Positions 1-9,723 of a stretch of DNA of 15,749 nucleotides are shown piece after piece (the stretch's first letter is position 1; the number at the start of each line of letters is the position of its first letter). Both the position numbers and the translations under genes were made by a program. The notes under the pieces were generated by a model. It did not search any database, had not been told where the DNA came from, and saw only the letters and a program-made list of their open reading frames with translations. The stretch is from Caryophanales bacterium UBA6768 (GTDB lineage: Bacteria; Bacillota; Bacilli; Bacillales_D; Amphibacillaceae), in contig DKGO01000142.1 in the NCBI GenBank assembly GCA_002453315.1, forward strand, positions 1 to 15,749, written 5' to 3'.

Positions 1-265
1 TTTCTCCCATTGGAATTTCATCGCCATCTTCATCAAAACCCGACGCAAGACTGCTCTCACGTTGAAATTTCATCGTCATCTTCATAAAACCCCGACGCAA
101 GATGCTCTCACGTTGGAATTTCATCGTCATCTTCATCAAAACCCGACGCTAGACTGCTCTCACGTTGGAATTTCATCGCCATCTTCATCAAAACCCGACG
201 CTAGATTTTTCACCTTTTTCTTTTACACACCAATTCCTGACGCATGGCACGATGCTGACAACCTT
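1..265. repeat. Tandem array, ~52-bp unit, at least 4 copies, open at left edge
   Basis: Head-to-tail copies occupy 9-60, 61-111, 112-163 and 164-205 (52, 51, 52 and 42 bases). Each carries GGAATTTCATCG, then CATCTTCAT, AACCCGACGC and GCTCTCACGTT; the second copy has GAAATTTCATCG. Copies differ by single substitutions such as CGCC/CGTC and GCAAGA/GCTAGA, and copy 2 has lost a base. A decayed fifth copy is visible to about 265 (CCTGACGC, GATGCTGACA). Bases 1-8 look like the end of an earlier copy, so the array probably continues to the left. There are no unique spacers, so it is not a CRISPR. The mixed 51/52 period breaks any reading frame, so it is probably non-coding. It lies about 60-110 bases past the suf terminator. 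Confidence 0.9.
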
Positions 266-316
266 AACTACTAATGAATATTTGCTTCATTTTTAATACA
301 TATATATTTCTCACTA

Positions 317-352
317 AACAAAAAAACCCATCATCAACTTAATGATGACGGG
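317..352 (-). terminator. Intrinsic terminator of the suf operon
   Basis: Read on the minus strand, CCCGTCATCA pairs with TGATGATGGG across a 6-base loop. The 10-bp stem has one G-U pair. It is followed at once by a T-rich run (TTTTTTGTTT). It begins 12 bases after the sufB stop codon and closes the suf transcript. Confidence 0.93.
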
Positions 353-364
353 GGTAAATTAGAT

Positions 365-1762
365 TTATCCGATACTTCCTTCCATTTCGTAGGAAATTAA
401 TCGGTTCATTTCTACTGCATATTCCATTGGAAGTTCACGAGTAAATGGTTCAATGAAGCCCATGACAATCATGTCAGTTGCTTCTTGTTCCTCCAAACCA
501 CGACTCATTAAATAAAACAGTTGCTCTTCAGACACTTTAGAAACCTTCGCCTCGTGTTCCAAGGAAATATTGTCATTAAAAATTTCATTGTATGGAATCG
601 TGTCCGAAAATGACTCATTATCCAAAATTAACGTATCACACTCGATGTTAGAACGGGCCCCATCGGCTTTTTTGCCAAAATGAACAAGTCCACGATAGGA
701 TACTTTTCCACCATCTTTTGAAAGTGATTTAGAAACAATTGATGATGAAGTATTCGGAGCTAAATGATACATTTTTGCTCCAGCATCTTGGTGTTGTCCT
801 TTTCCAGCTAATGCAATTGAAATTGTCACTCCACGTGAACCCTCACCACGTAATAGTACTGATGGATATTTCATCGTTAACTTCGATCCCATATTCCCGT
901 CGATCCATTCCATTGTTGCATTTTCCGCACATGTTGCACGTTTTGTTACTAAATTATAAACATTATCTGACCAGTTTTGAATGGTTGTATAACGACAATA
1001 GGCATCCCTTTTTACAAATATTTCCACCACTGCACTATGCAATGAGTTCGTTGAAAATGTAGGAGCTGTACACCCTTCTACATAATGAACGTGGGCACCT
1101 TCATCAACAATAATTAATGTTCTTTCGAATTGCCCCATATTTTCTGAGTTAATTCGAAAGTAAGCCTGTAATGGAGAAGGGACTTTAGTATTTTTGGGTA
1201 CGTAAATGAATGATCCCCCTGACCAAACAGCTGTGTTCAATGCAGAAAACTTATTATCCGAAGCCGGTATTACTTTTCCGAAATATTCTTTAAATATTTC
1301 TTCATGATTTTGTAGTGCTGAATCAGTATCAGAAAAGATAATTCCCAATTTTTCTAAATCTTTTTCTAAACTTTGATAAACAACTTCCGACTCATACTGT
1401 GCCGATACACCAGATAAATATTTTTGTTCTGCTTCTGGTATTCCTAAACGATCAAAGGTTTGTTTTATTTCATCTGGAACTTCATCCCAAGATCTCCCTT
1501 GTTCATCCGTAGCTTTCACGTAATAAATAATTTCATCAAAGTCAAGAGCAGAGAGATCACCACCCCATTGCGGCATTGGTTTCTTATAAAATATATCTAA
1601 TGCTTTCAGGCGCTCCTCAAGCATCCATTCAGGCTCATTTTTCATTCGAGAAATTTCTTTTACAACTTCAGGTGTTAGCCCACGTTCTGTACGAAATACG
1701 GAAACGTCTTTATCGTGAAATCCATATTTGTAATTATCTACTTCAGGCATTTTTTTAGCCAT
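365..1762 (-). CDS. sufB: Fe-S cluster assembly scaffold protein SufB
   Basis: SufB is the main scaffold subunit of the cytosolic SUF iron-sulfur assembly complex. With SufC and SufD it builds nascent clusters from iron and the persulfide sulfur supplied by SufS/SufU. The reading frame continues upstream to 1807, but I place the start at 1762, where AAAGGAGG sits 7 bases before the ATG and the protein begins [14 protein letters not shown]. That gives 465 residues, the usual Bacillus length. The N-terminal part (to about residue 100) is the helical SufB region. The rest is the beta-helical SufB/SufD core, with family-typical stretches such as [20 protein letters not shown] and HYVEGCTAP. It is the last gene of sufCDSUB, set off from sufU by a 67-base gap that can form hairpins. 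Identification rests on sequence and operon context and is very secure. Confidence 0.97.
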   Translation of the reverse strand: MAKKMPEVDNYKYGFHDKDVSVFRTERGLTPEVVKEISRMKNEPEWMLEERLKALDIFYKKPMPQWGGDLSALDFDEIIYYVKATDEQGRSWDEVPDEIKQTFDRLGIPEAEQKYLSGVSAQYESEVVYQSLEKDLEKLGIIFSDTDSALQNHEEIFKEYFGKVIPASDNKFSALNTAVWSGGSFIYVPKNTKVPSPLQAYFRINSENMGQFERTLIIVDEGAHVHYVEGCTAPTFSTNSLHSAVVEIFVKRDAYCRYTTIQNWSDNVYNLVTKRATCAENATMEWIDGNMGSKLTMKYPSVLLRGEGSRGVTISIALAGKGQHQDAGAKMYHLAPNTSSSIVSKSLSKDGGKVSYRGLVHFGKKADGARSNIECDTLILDNESFSDTIPYNEIFNDNISLEHEAKVSKVSEEQLFYLMSRGLEEQEATDMIVMGFIEPFTRELPMEYAVEMNRLISYEMEGSIG

Positions 1763-1795
1763 GTATACTCCTCCTTTAGATTTTATGGAAACGAA

Positions 1796-1826
1796 TACTA
1801 TCAACATTTGATAGTAGATATGTTGA
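1796..1826 (-). other. Overlapping inverted repeats between sufU and sufB
   Basis: In the 67-base gap after sufU, two inverted repeats share sequence. One is TACTATCA / TGATAGTA (8 bp, 5-base loop, 1796-1816). The other is TCAACAT / ATGTTGA (7 bp, 12-base loop, 1801-1826). They use overlapping bases and so cannot both form in the same RNA. Neither is followed by a T-run, so this is not a standard terminator. It could be an RNA processing or stability element, or chance structure in AT-rich DNA. Confidence 0.45.
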
Positions 1827-1829
1827 CAA

Positions 1830-4778
<2,949 letters not shown>

Positions 4779-4798
4779 CGACGATCCCTCCTCACTTT

Positions 4799-5587
4799 TT
4801 ATGCTTTTTGTCCGACTGTTTCATCTTCAATACCTAGTTCTTCTTTTACCCATTCATATCCATCAGTTTCTAACCGTTTAGCCAATTCAGGACCACCCGA
4901 TTTTACAACTCTTCCCTGCATCATCACATGAACAAAATCCGGTTCAATGTAATTAAGTAAACGTTGATAGTGAGTAATAATTAAACATCCCAATCCAGTT
5001 TCTTCACGAACTTTATTAATACCATCAGAAACAACACGTAAGGCATCAATGTCAAGACCGGAATCAATTTCATCTAAAATGGCAATTCCAGGCTTTAGCA
5101 TTAATAATTGTAAAATTTCATTACGTTTTTTCTCCCCACCCGAAAACCCTTCATTCAAATAACGTTGAGCCATGTTTTGGTCAATTTCTAGATCTGCCAA
5201 TGCACCGTCCATTTCTTTAATAAACTTCATTAAAGAAACTTCATTTCCTTCTCCACGACGGGCGTTGATAGAAGAACGTAAAAAATCAGAAGTCGTTACT
5301 CCACTAATCTCACTTGGATATTGCATTGCTAAAAATAATCCCGCACGGGCTCTTTCGTCAACTTCCATCTCTAATACATCTTCACCATTTAACGTGATAC
5401 TTCCTTGGGTAATTTCAAATTTCGGGTGTCCCATAACAGCAGAAGCCAACGTTGACTTTCCTGTTCCGTTCGGTCCCATAACAGCGTGAAATTCACCACT
5501 ATTTATCGTAAGGTTTACCCCTTTTAATATTTCATTGTCTTCAATCGTGACATGAAGATCCTTAATTTCTAGTGTAAATTCTGACAT
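4799..5587 (-). CDS. sufC: Fe-S cluster assembly ATPase SufC
   Basis: SufC is the soluble ABC-type ATPase of the SUF scaffold. A SufC dimer binds SufB and SufD and drives the shape change needed for cluster assembly. In the 262-residue protein the nucleotide-binding motifs are complete: Walker A GPNGTGKST (38-46), signature SGGEKKR (149-155), Walker B with ILDEIDSGLD (170-179), and the H-loop histidine at His206 (ITHYQRLL). There are no membrane segments, as expected. It is the first gene of the suf operon. Its GGAGG site lies 7 bases before the ATG, with a credible sigma-A promoter about 70 bases upstream. It is the best anchor for calling the whole operon. Confidence 0.98.
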   Translation of the reverse strand: MSEFTLEIKDLHVTIEDNEILKGVNLTINSGEFHAVMGPNGTGKSTLASAVMGHPKFEITQGSITLNGEDVLEMEVDERARAGLFLAMQYPSEISGVTTSDFLRSSINARRGEGNEVSLMKFIKEMDGALADLEIDQNMAQRYLNEGFSGGEKKRNEILQLLMLKPGIAILDEIDSGLDIDALRVVSDGINKVREETGLGCLIITHYQRLLNYIEPDFVHVMMQGRVVKSGGPELAKRLETDGYEWVKEELGIEDETVGQKA

Positions 5588-5655
5588 AAATATACCTCCA
5601 TAAAATTTATTATGTTTATGAGAAATGAAAATATTCCTCTTTTATTCTCAATACA

Positions 5656-5684
5656 ATCTTATATGATTTACTCATCGTTTTCAA
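5656..5684 (-). promoter_or_regulatory. Predicted sigma-A promoter of the suf operon
   Basis: On the minus strand, TTGAAA (5684-5679) is separated by 17 bases from TAAGAT (5661-5656). An overlapping TATAAG could serve as the -10 box with a shorter spacer. The implied start near 5649 leaves a leader of about 60 bases before sufC. It is the best match in the 226-base gap between sufC and the thioredoxin-like gene. Confidence 0.55.
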
Positions 5685-5775
5685 ACTATTTGGTTGAGAA
5701 ATGAATTGTTTCAAGTATTTAATAATCTAGTACTTAATGCATTTTGCTGATGTAATTTACTGTTTACACCTAATG

Positions 5776-5793
5776 TAATAATAATTATTATTA
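5776..5793. promoter_or_regulatory. 18-bp AT-only palindrome upstream of suf
   Basis: TAATAATAAT and its mirror form a perfect 18-bp palindrome in the gap between the thioredoxin-like gene and sufC. A 7-1-7 reading (TAATAAT-A-ATTATTA) differs from the Bacillus PerR box half (TTATAAT) and the Fur box half (TGATAAT) by one base in each arm. It lies about 90 bases upstream of the predicted suf -35 box. It could be a metal-regulator site, a weak terminator stem for the upstream gene (no T-run follows), or chance in AT-rich DNA. Confidence 0.25.
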
Positions 5794-5813
5794 ATTGATA
5801 TTAAATAGTGCAT

Positions 5814-6128
5814 TTAAATTTTAAAGTTTTCCAATCCATAATCAATCATTTCATTTAAAATATGGGCTGTGGAATGAAAAGCATAAATCTTTTTTTCAAT
5901 GTTCCCATTTACACTTATTAATAAACAAGGAACACTTGATATTTTATTTTTTTGTAAATAGGAAGCATAAAAAGATCCATTCATCTCATAAAAAAATTCA
6001 TGATGTAATGTATTTTCAATTTTCGTTAAAAAGGTTCTTGCTACATGACATGTACCACAAAATGGGGTATGAATAAATAATATAAAGTTTTGTTTTGTTT
6101 GCAATATATCTTCTTGAATTTCTTGCAT
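5814..6128 (-). CDS. yusE: Thioredoxin-like protein (YusE family)
   Basis: This is a 104-residue soluble protein with a thioredoxin fold. The redox motif CGTC (Cys24-Cys27) follows a beta strand (NFILFIHTPF), and a proline-containing segment (ISSVPCLLIS, about residues 65-74) corresponds to the cis-proline loop. An extra cysteine next to that proline is unusual for thioredoxin. It probably acts as a thiol-disulfide reductase, but the partner is unknown. It starts 19 bases after the toprim gene stop and is probably co-transcribed with it, in the same pairing I recall for B. subtilis yusF-yusE. The ribosome binding site is weak (GGAAAG or GTGG). It has no signal peptide. The yusE name rests on position and fold. 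Confidence 0.8.
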   Translation of the reverse strand: MQEIQEDILQTKQNFILFIHTPFCGTCHVARTFLTKIENTLHHEFFYEMNGSFYASYLQKNKISSVPCLLISVNGNIEKKIYAFHSTAHILNEMIDYGLENFKI

Positions 6129-6147
6129 TTAACCACAACTTTCCAAT

Positions 6148-6504
6148 TTACATTAACAGAAATTTCGGATGAATTTGTATATGATGAACGGTAAGCTCCC
6201 TCGCTAAAATATCTCTTGGTGTTAGTTCCACTTCAACATATTCATCCGGAATATACATGTGGATGGCATGGGGTAGCTCTCTTGCTAACTGATTTCTTAA
6301 GAGCTTCCCCGAATCATCTGCATCGACTAAAATATAAACTCTTCGATCATCTAGCCGATAATCATCTAGCATTTCATCGAATTTTTCAATACTAAAAGTC
6401 CCCAATGTACAAATAACATCAATTTCCTCCGCAATAATCGGTTCTATTTGTCTTTTATCCGACTTACCTTCGACGATAATTACTTTATTCATATAATCCT
6501 GCAT
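6148..6504 (-). CDS. yusF: Toprim domain protein (YusF-like small primase/nuclease-like)
   Basis: The 118-residue protein is essentially one toprim domain, the metal-binding fold shared by topoisomerases, DnaG primases, OLD nucleases and RNase M5. The catalytic glutamate is visible in VEGKSD (Glu12), and the acidic cluster in LVDADDSGK (Asp61, Asp63, Asp64). No zinc finger, helicase or other partner domain is attached. The exact substrate of this stand-alone family is not established; a nucleic-acid cleavage or phosphotransfer role is inferred from the fold. GGAG lies 8 bases before the ATG. A second ATG four codons later with a nearer AGGAT is possible. The gene follows the gcvH terminator, so it should have its own promoter; I see only a weak candidate in the 120-base gap. 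The yusF symbol is by synteny. Confidence 0.8.
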   Translation of the reverse strand: MQDYMNKVIIVEGKSDKRQIEPIIAEEIDVICTLGTFSIEKFDEMLDDYRLDDRRVYILVDADDSGKLLRNQLARELPHAIHMYIPDEYVEVELTPRDILARELTVHHIQIHPKFLLM

Positions 6505-6562
6505 TTAATACACTCCAAATATTAATAACCACACATCCAAGAAAATTGAAAAATTGAAAATG

Positions 6563-6608
6563 AAAAAAGCTGACAAGTAACTTTGCGAAAAGTACGAGCA
6601 GCTTTTTA
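6563..6608 (-). terminator. Intrinsic terminator after gcvH
   Basis: On the minus strand AAAAAGCTG pairs with CAGCTTTTT, and inside it GTACTTT pairs with AAAGTTAC (one bulged T) around TCGC. The A-run on one side and T-run on the other make it potentially bidirectional. It starts 17 bases after the gcvH stop codon and separates yusI-gcvH from the toprim gene. Confidence 0.85.
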
Positions 6609-6624
6609 CTTATTATTTTACAAA

Positions 6625-7005
6625 TTATTCCGAAATAAATGCTTCATATTCTTTATCAGATAAAAGCTCATCAAGTTCGGCATCATCAGATGGTTCAACA
6701 ACAATCATCCAAGCTTGTTCATAAGGTGATTCATTCACATATTCTGGATTATCTTCCAAATCTTCATTCACTTCAACTACTGTTCCACTTATAGGAGCAT
6801 ATAGTTCAGACACAGTTTTTACAGATTCTACACTACCAAACGGTTCATCTACTTCGATTGTGTCCCCTACTTCAGGTAATTCTACGAATACAATGTCACC
6901 TAATTCTGATTGAGCAAAATCAGTAATCCCAATTCTTACATCGCTACCTTCCTTACGTACCCACTCGTGTTCTTTAGAATATAATAGTTCACTTGGTAAT
7001 GACAT
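6625..7005 (-). CDS. gcvH: Glycine cleavage system H protein (lipoyl carrier)
   Basis: GcvH carries the aminomethyl group on a lipoyl arm between the P, T and L proteins of the glycine cleavage system. In Bacillus it is also the relay from which octanoyl/lipoyl groups reach other E2 enzymes. The protein has 126 residues. The lipoylated lysine is Lys63 in [19 protein letters not shown], the family hallmark, and the C-terminal [22 protein letters not shown] is typical. GGAGGG lies 6 bases before the ATG. It starts 16 bases after yusI and ends at a strong terminator, so it forms a two-gene unit with yusI rather than a gcvT-P operon. No other glycine-cleavage genes are in the window, which is common in Bacillaceae. 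Confidence 0.97.
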   Translation of the reverse strand: MSLPSELLYSKEHEWVRKEGSDVRIGITDFAQSELGDIVFVELPEVGDTIEVDEPFGSVESVKTVSELYAPISGTVVEVNEDLEDNPEYVNESPYEQAWMIVVEPSDDAELDELLSDKEYEAFISE

Positions 7006-7021
7006 TTAAATCCCTCCATCT

Positions 7022-7381
7022 TTATTTTGTCCAGATTTGATTGAATGTTTCTTCCTTAAAACCGACGGTAACACTTGTTCCATCAGTAATAATGGGGCGT
7101 TTTATTAACATGCCATCCGATGCTAAAATGGCTACTTTTTCCCCTATCGTTGCCTCTTTAATTTTTTCCTTTATATTGAGTTCACGATATTTTTTACCAT
7201 TTGTGTTAAAAAACTTATTGATAGGTAATCCACTTTTTTCTATGTAATTTAAAAGATCTGATTCGGTTGGTGGGGATTCAACGATATGAATCGCCTCGAC
7301 AGAAAGATGATGATCTTCTAACCATTTTTTTGCTTTTTTGCAACTATTACAATTTGGATACCAATACATCTTCAACTCCAT
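7022..7381 (-). CDS. yusI: ArsC/Spx-family thioredoxin-fold protein (YusI-like)
   Basis: This small protein belongs to the arsenate reductase (ArsC)/Spx family. The open frame starts at 7387, but GGAGG (7388-7392) abuts that ATG. It lies 6 bases from the second ATG (7381), so I choose the latter, giving 119 residues beginning MELKMYWYPNCNSC. The CNSC pair near the N-terminus is the redox site, and KRPIITDG in the C-terminal part is the family proline loop. Spx and ArsC members share this fold, but the gcvH-linked position points to the YusI subgroup, whose function is unknown. I would not assign arsenate reduction or RNA-polymerase binding. It is the first gene of a two-gene unit with gcvH. 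Confidence 0.87.
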   Translation of the reverse strand: MELKMYWYPNCNSCKKAKKWLEDHHLSVEAIHIVESPPTESDLLNYIEKSGLPINKFFNTNGKKYRELNIKEKIKEATIGEKVAILASDGMLIKRPIITDGTSVTVGFKEETFNQIWTK

Positions 7382-7413
7382 AGCCATCCTCCATTATTAT
7401 AGCATTTATAGAA

Positions 7414-7422
7414 ATTATAACA
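7414..7422 (-). promoter_or_regulatory. Predicted extended -10 promoter for yusI-gcvH
   Basis: Minus strand TGT-TATAAT is a perfect extended -10 element (TGnTATAAT). It sits about 33 bases before the chosen yusI ATG, predicting a leader of about 26 bases. No good -35 box is visible. The 14-bp palindrome AAAGAAATTTCTTT (7422-7435) lies where a -35 box would be and might be an operator. Confidence 0.5.
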
Positions 7423-7498
7423 AAGAAATTTCTTTCCATCTAACTAATTAGCTTATTAGCCATTTCCAAGCGTAAATTTAAAAACTCTAGCATAAATT

Positions 7499-7670
7499 CC
7501 TGTCTGAAATATTTTTTGCTTTCTTCGATGGGCTAAAGTTACTTGTACACTTGAAATCATCATTTCCACGATTTTCAGAGGGGCTGGACACTCTAGCACA
7601 CTTGAAATCATCATTTCCACGATTTTCAGAGGGACTGGACACTCTAGCACACTTGAAATCATCATTTCAC
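7499..7670. repeat. Tandem repeat tract, 51-bp unit
   Basis: Two complete 51-base copies (7550-7600, 7601-7651) differ at a single position (GGGGCTGG versus GGGACTGG). A 19-base start of a third copy (7652-7670) follows. A decayed copy precedes them (7499-7549), keeping GGGCT and TGTACA at the right spacing. The unit holds CTTGAAATCATCATTTCC, GATTTTCAGAGG and GGACACTCTAG. On the minus strand one frame stays open for about 60 codons with a 17-residue period (DDFKCARVSSPSENRGN), and the decayed copy keeps its SPS. That frame has a stop just upstream and no start codon, so I treat the tract as non-coding. It lies about 80 bases past the fad terminator. Confidence 0.88.
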
Positions 7671-7749
7671 AAGTTTAGGAGAGTCTCTGTGTGTGCGTGA
7701 TAATTACATTTTTAACATTGATAGTTTTAAGGTTCCCAATAATCGAAAT

Positions 7750-7788
7750 AAGAAAAACAGGAGCCAAATCATCCTATGATTTAACCCC
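7750..7788 (-). terminator. Intrinsic terminator of the fad operon
   Basis: On the minus strand GGGGTTAAATCAT pairs with ATGATTTGGCTCC across a 3-base AGG loop. The 13-bp stem has three G-U pairs and is followed by TGTTTTTCTT. It begins about 60 bases after the fadE stop codon and marks the end of fadN-fadA-fadE transcription. Confidence 0.92.
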
Positions 7789-7847
7789 CTGACAATGGTG
7801 TATATTAATTTACCAGTTGCCTAAAACATTATTCACTGAAATAAATA

Positions 7848-9623
7848 TTATAAAACGTATTTTTCCTCAGCGATAATAGCAGCAGCAATTTCTCGTTTTT
7901 TAGCAATCACATTAATAGGATTGTGTCGCGTTAATTTTCTTAAAGAAGATAACATCATTCGTAAATTATCTCCTTCTTCAACAGCAGTTAATATTTCTTT
8001 CGCCTCAGCCTCTATCCGATTGAATGCTTCCTGGGCATATACTTGGGTATAAAGTAGTTTTTGTTTTGCCTTATCTTCTCCATCTTTAGAAATCGCTTTT
8101 TCCGTACGGAGAACAGCAGACTCCATGTTATATACTTCGGCAACCATATTTGCTAAATTAGAAAGAATTTCTTGTTCTTGCTCAATTTTTTGCATATATT
8201 TTTGGGCAGCTAAACCAGCACCAAGCAAAACGATTTTCTTTGCATTTTTCACTAAATGCTTTTCCTGATCTAGTGCCTCTGTTCCGACTTCCTCAGGCAT
8301 CATCATTAAAATTTCTTCTTGCAAGTTTTGTGCTTGTTCAAATAAAGGAAGTTCACCTTTCATTGCTTTTTTCAGCAATGTACCAGGAACTAATAAACGA
8401 TTAATTTCATTCGTTCCTTCGAATATACGATTGATCCGTGAATCACGGTACATCTTTTCCACTTCATATTCCTGCATAAAGCCATATCCACCATGCATTT
8501 GTACAGCCTCATCAACAACATAGTCTAATAGTTCCGTACACATGTATTTATTCATGGAACACTCAATTTGATATTCTGCAATTGCTTTAGCGACTTCACG
8601 ACCATCTTTTAATTGTTCATCTGTAAGTGTACTCATTCGCTGTTGGAACAAACCTACAGTACGATATACGGCACTTTCATTCGCATATAAATTAGCGCTC
8701 ATCGTACCTAACTTCTCTTGTGTCAAGGTGAAGCTAGAAATTGGGGTATTAAACTGTTTCCGCTCATTTACATATTTGGTTGCTACCTCTAGTGCACGCT
8801 TCGAACCTCCTACCCCACCAATAGCCAATTTGTATCGGCCGACGTTTAAAATGTTAAAGGCGATAATGTGGCCACGACCTTTTTCGCCAAGTAAATTTTC
8901 AACTGGGACCTCTGCATCTTCTAATACTAAAGTTCTCGTAGAAGAACTTTTTATTCCCATTTTCTTTTCTTCAGGCCCTACTGAAACACCCGGGAATTTT
9001 CTTTCAACAATAAATGCACTGAAATGTTCTCCATCAATTTTTGCATAAACAACAAAGACATCGGCAAAATCCGAGTTTGTAATCCACTGTTTTTCGCCGT
9101 TTAGAACGTAATGTGTTCCAGCATCATTTAATTTAGCCGTCGTTTTTGCACCTAATGCATCTGAGCCTGAGCCTGGTTCTGTTAAGGCATATGCAGCAAT
9201 TAATTCACCCGTTGCTAACTTGGGTAAATATTTTTCTTTTTGCTCATGATTACCGAAAAATACGATTGGTAATGTTCCAATCCCGACGTGTGCACCATGT
9301 GTAACAGAAAATCCGCCAGCACGGGAAAACTTTTCTGTTATTAATGATGAACTAATCGTATCGAGAGCTAGACCACCGTATTCTTCAGGAATATCAGCAC
9401 TTAATAATCCTAATTCACCAGCTTTTTTTAATAATTTTACTGAATGTTCAAATTCATGATTTTCTAAATTATCTACTAAAGGTAAGACTTCATTACTCAC
9501 AAATTCTTCAGTTGTTTTGGCAATCATATGATGTTCTTCAGTAAAATCTTCAGGTGTAATGACATCTTCGCCTTTTAATTCTTCAACTAAAAAGCCTCCA
9601 CCTTTAAAAAGTTTATCACTCAT
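7848..9623 (-). CDS. fadE: Acyl-CoA dehydrogenase FadE
   Basis: This FAD enzyme performs the first beta-oxidation step, acyl-CoA to trans-2-enoyl-CoA, passing electrons to electron-transfer flavoprotein (genes not in this window). The protein has 591 residues. The dehydrogenase core covers roughly 25-415: N-terminal helices, the AYALTEPGSGSDA flavin-domain motif (144-156), QWITNSDFAD, and RIFEGTNEI near 399-407, where Glu402 is the expected catalytic base. About 175 further helical residues follow the core, as in the long B. subtilis FadE (YusJ) type rather than the 380-residue short enzymes. GGGAG lies 7 bases before the ATG. A 100-base gap separates it from fadA, but no terminator is seen there, so it should be the last gene of the fad operon. 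Confidence 0.95.
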   Translation of the reverse strand: MSDKLFKGGGFLVEELKGEDVITPEDFTEEHHMIAKTTEEFVSNEVLPLVDNLENHEFEHSVKLLKKAGELGLLSADIPEEYGGLALDTISSSLITEKFSRAGGFSVTHGAHVGIGTLPIVFFGNHEQKEKYLPKLATGELIAAYALTEPGSGSDALGAKTTAKLNDAGTHYVLNGEKQWITNSDFADVFVVYAKIDGEHFSAFIVERKFPGVSVGPEEKKMGIKSSSTRTLVLEDAEVPVENLLGEKGRGHIIAFNILNVGRYKLAIGGVGGSKRALEVATKYVNERKQFNTPISSFTLTQEKLGTMSANLYANESAVYRTVGLFQQRMSTLTDEQLKDGREVAKAIAEYQIECSMNKYMCTELLDYVVDEAVQMHGGYGFMQEYEVEKMYRDSRINRIFEGTNEINRLLVPGTLLKKAMKGELPLFEQAQNLQEEILMMMPEEVGTEALDQEKHLVKNAKKIVLLGAGLAAQKYMQKIEQEQEILSNLANMVAEVYNMESAVLRTEKAISKDGEDKAKQKLLYTQVYAQEAFNRIEAEAKEILTAVEEGDNLRMMLSSLRKLTRHNPINVIAKKREIAAAIIAEEKYVL

Positions 9624-9723
9624 TTAAAAACTCCCTTTCTTGTTTAATTTATAAGAATTGCATTACCTTGCCATATAATTAGCATTTTCCATTTAGCATA
9701 ATTTTCCTACCTAGAATTAATGG

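Larger units (their letters stand above)
7388..7847. other. Gene-free stretch between yusI and fadE
   Basis: These 460 bases contain, from left to right, the yusI-gcvH promoter region, the 51-bp repeat tract, about 80 bases of undistinguished DNA and the fad terminator. A 69-codon minus-strand frame (7456-7665) consists mostly of repeat units, has no convincing ribosome binding site and is not called as a gene. The bases between 7671 and 7749 hold nothing I can identify apart from a decayed edge of the repeat. Confidence 0.7.

Noticed and set aside
9..205. Possible CRISPR array
   Set aside because: The copies are contiguous with no unique spacers, the repeat itself fills the whole period, and no cas genes are near.
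62..274. 70-codon plus-strand open frame rich in histidine (FHRHLHQNPT repeats)
   Set aside because: It is a translation of the 52-bp array. The frame slips between copies, there is no ribosome binding site, and it ends in unrelated sequence.
1763..1807. Upstream extension of sufB to an ATG at 1807
   Set aside because: The extension includes a strong AAAGGAGG site for the ATG at 1762, runs through the hairpin region and would give a non-homologous N-terminus.
7456..7665. 69-codon minus-strand open frame with 17-residue repeats (MMISSVLECP)
   Set aside because: It is made of the 51-bp repeat and lacks a believable ribosome binding site. A different frame looks more protein-like but has no start.
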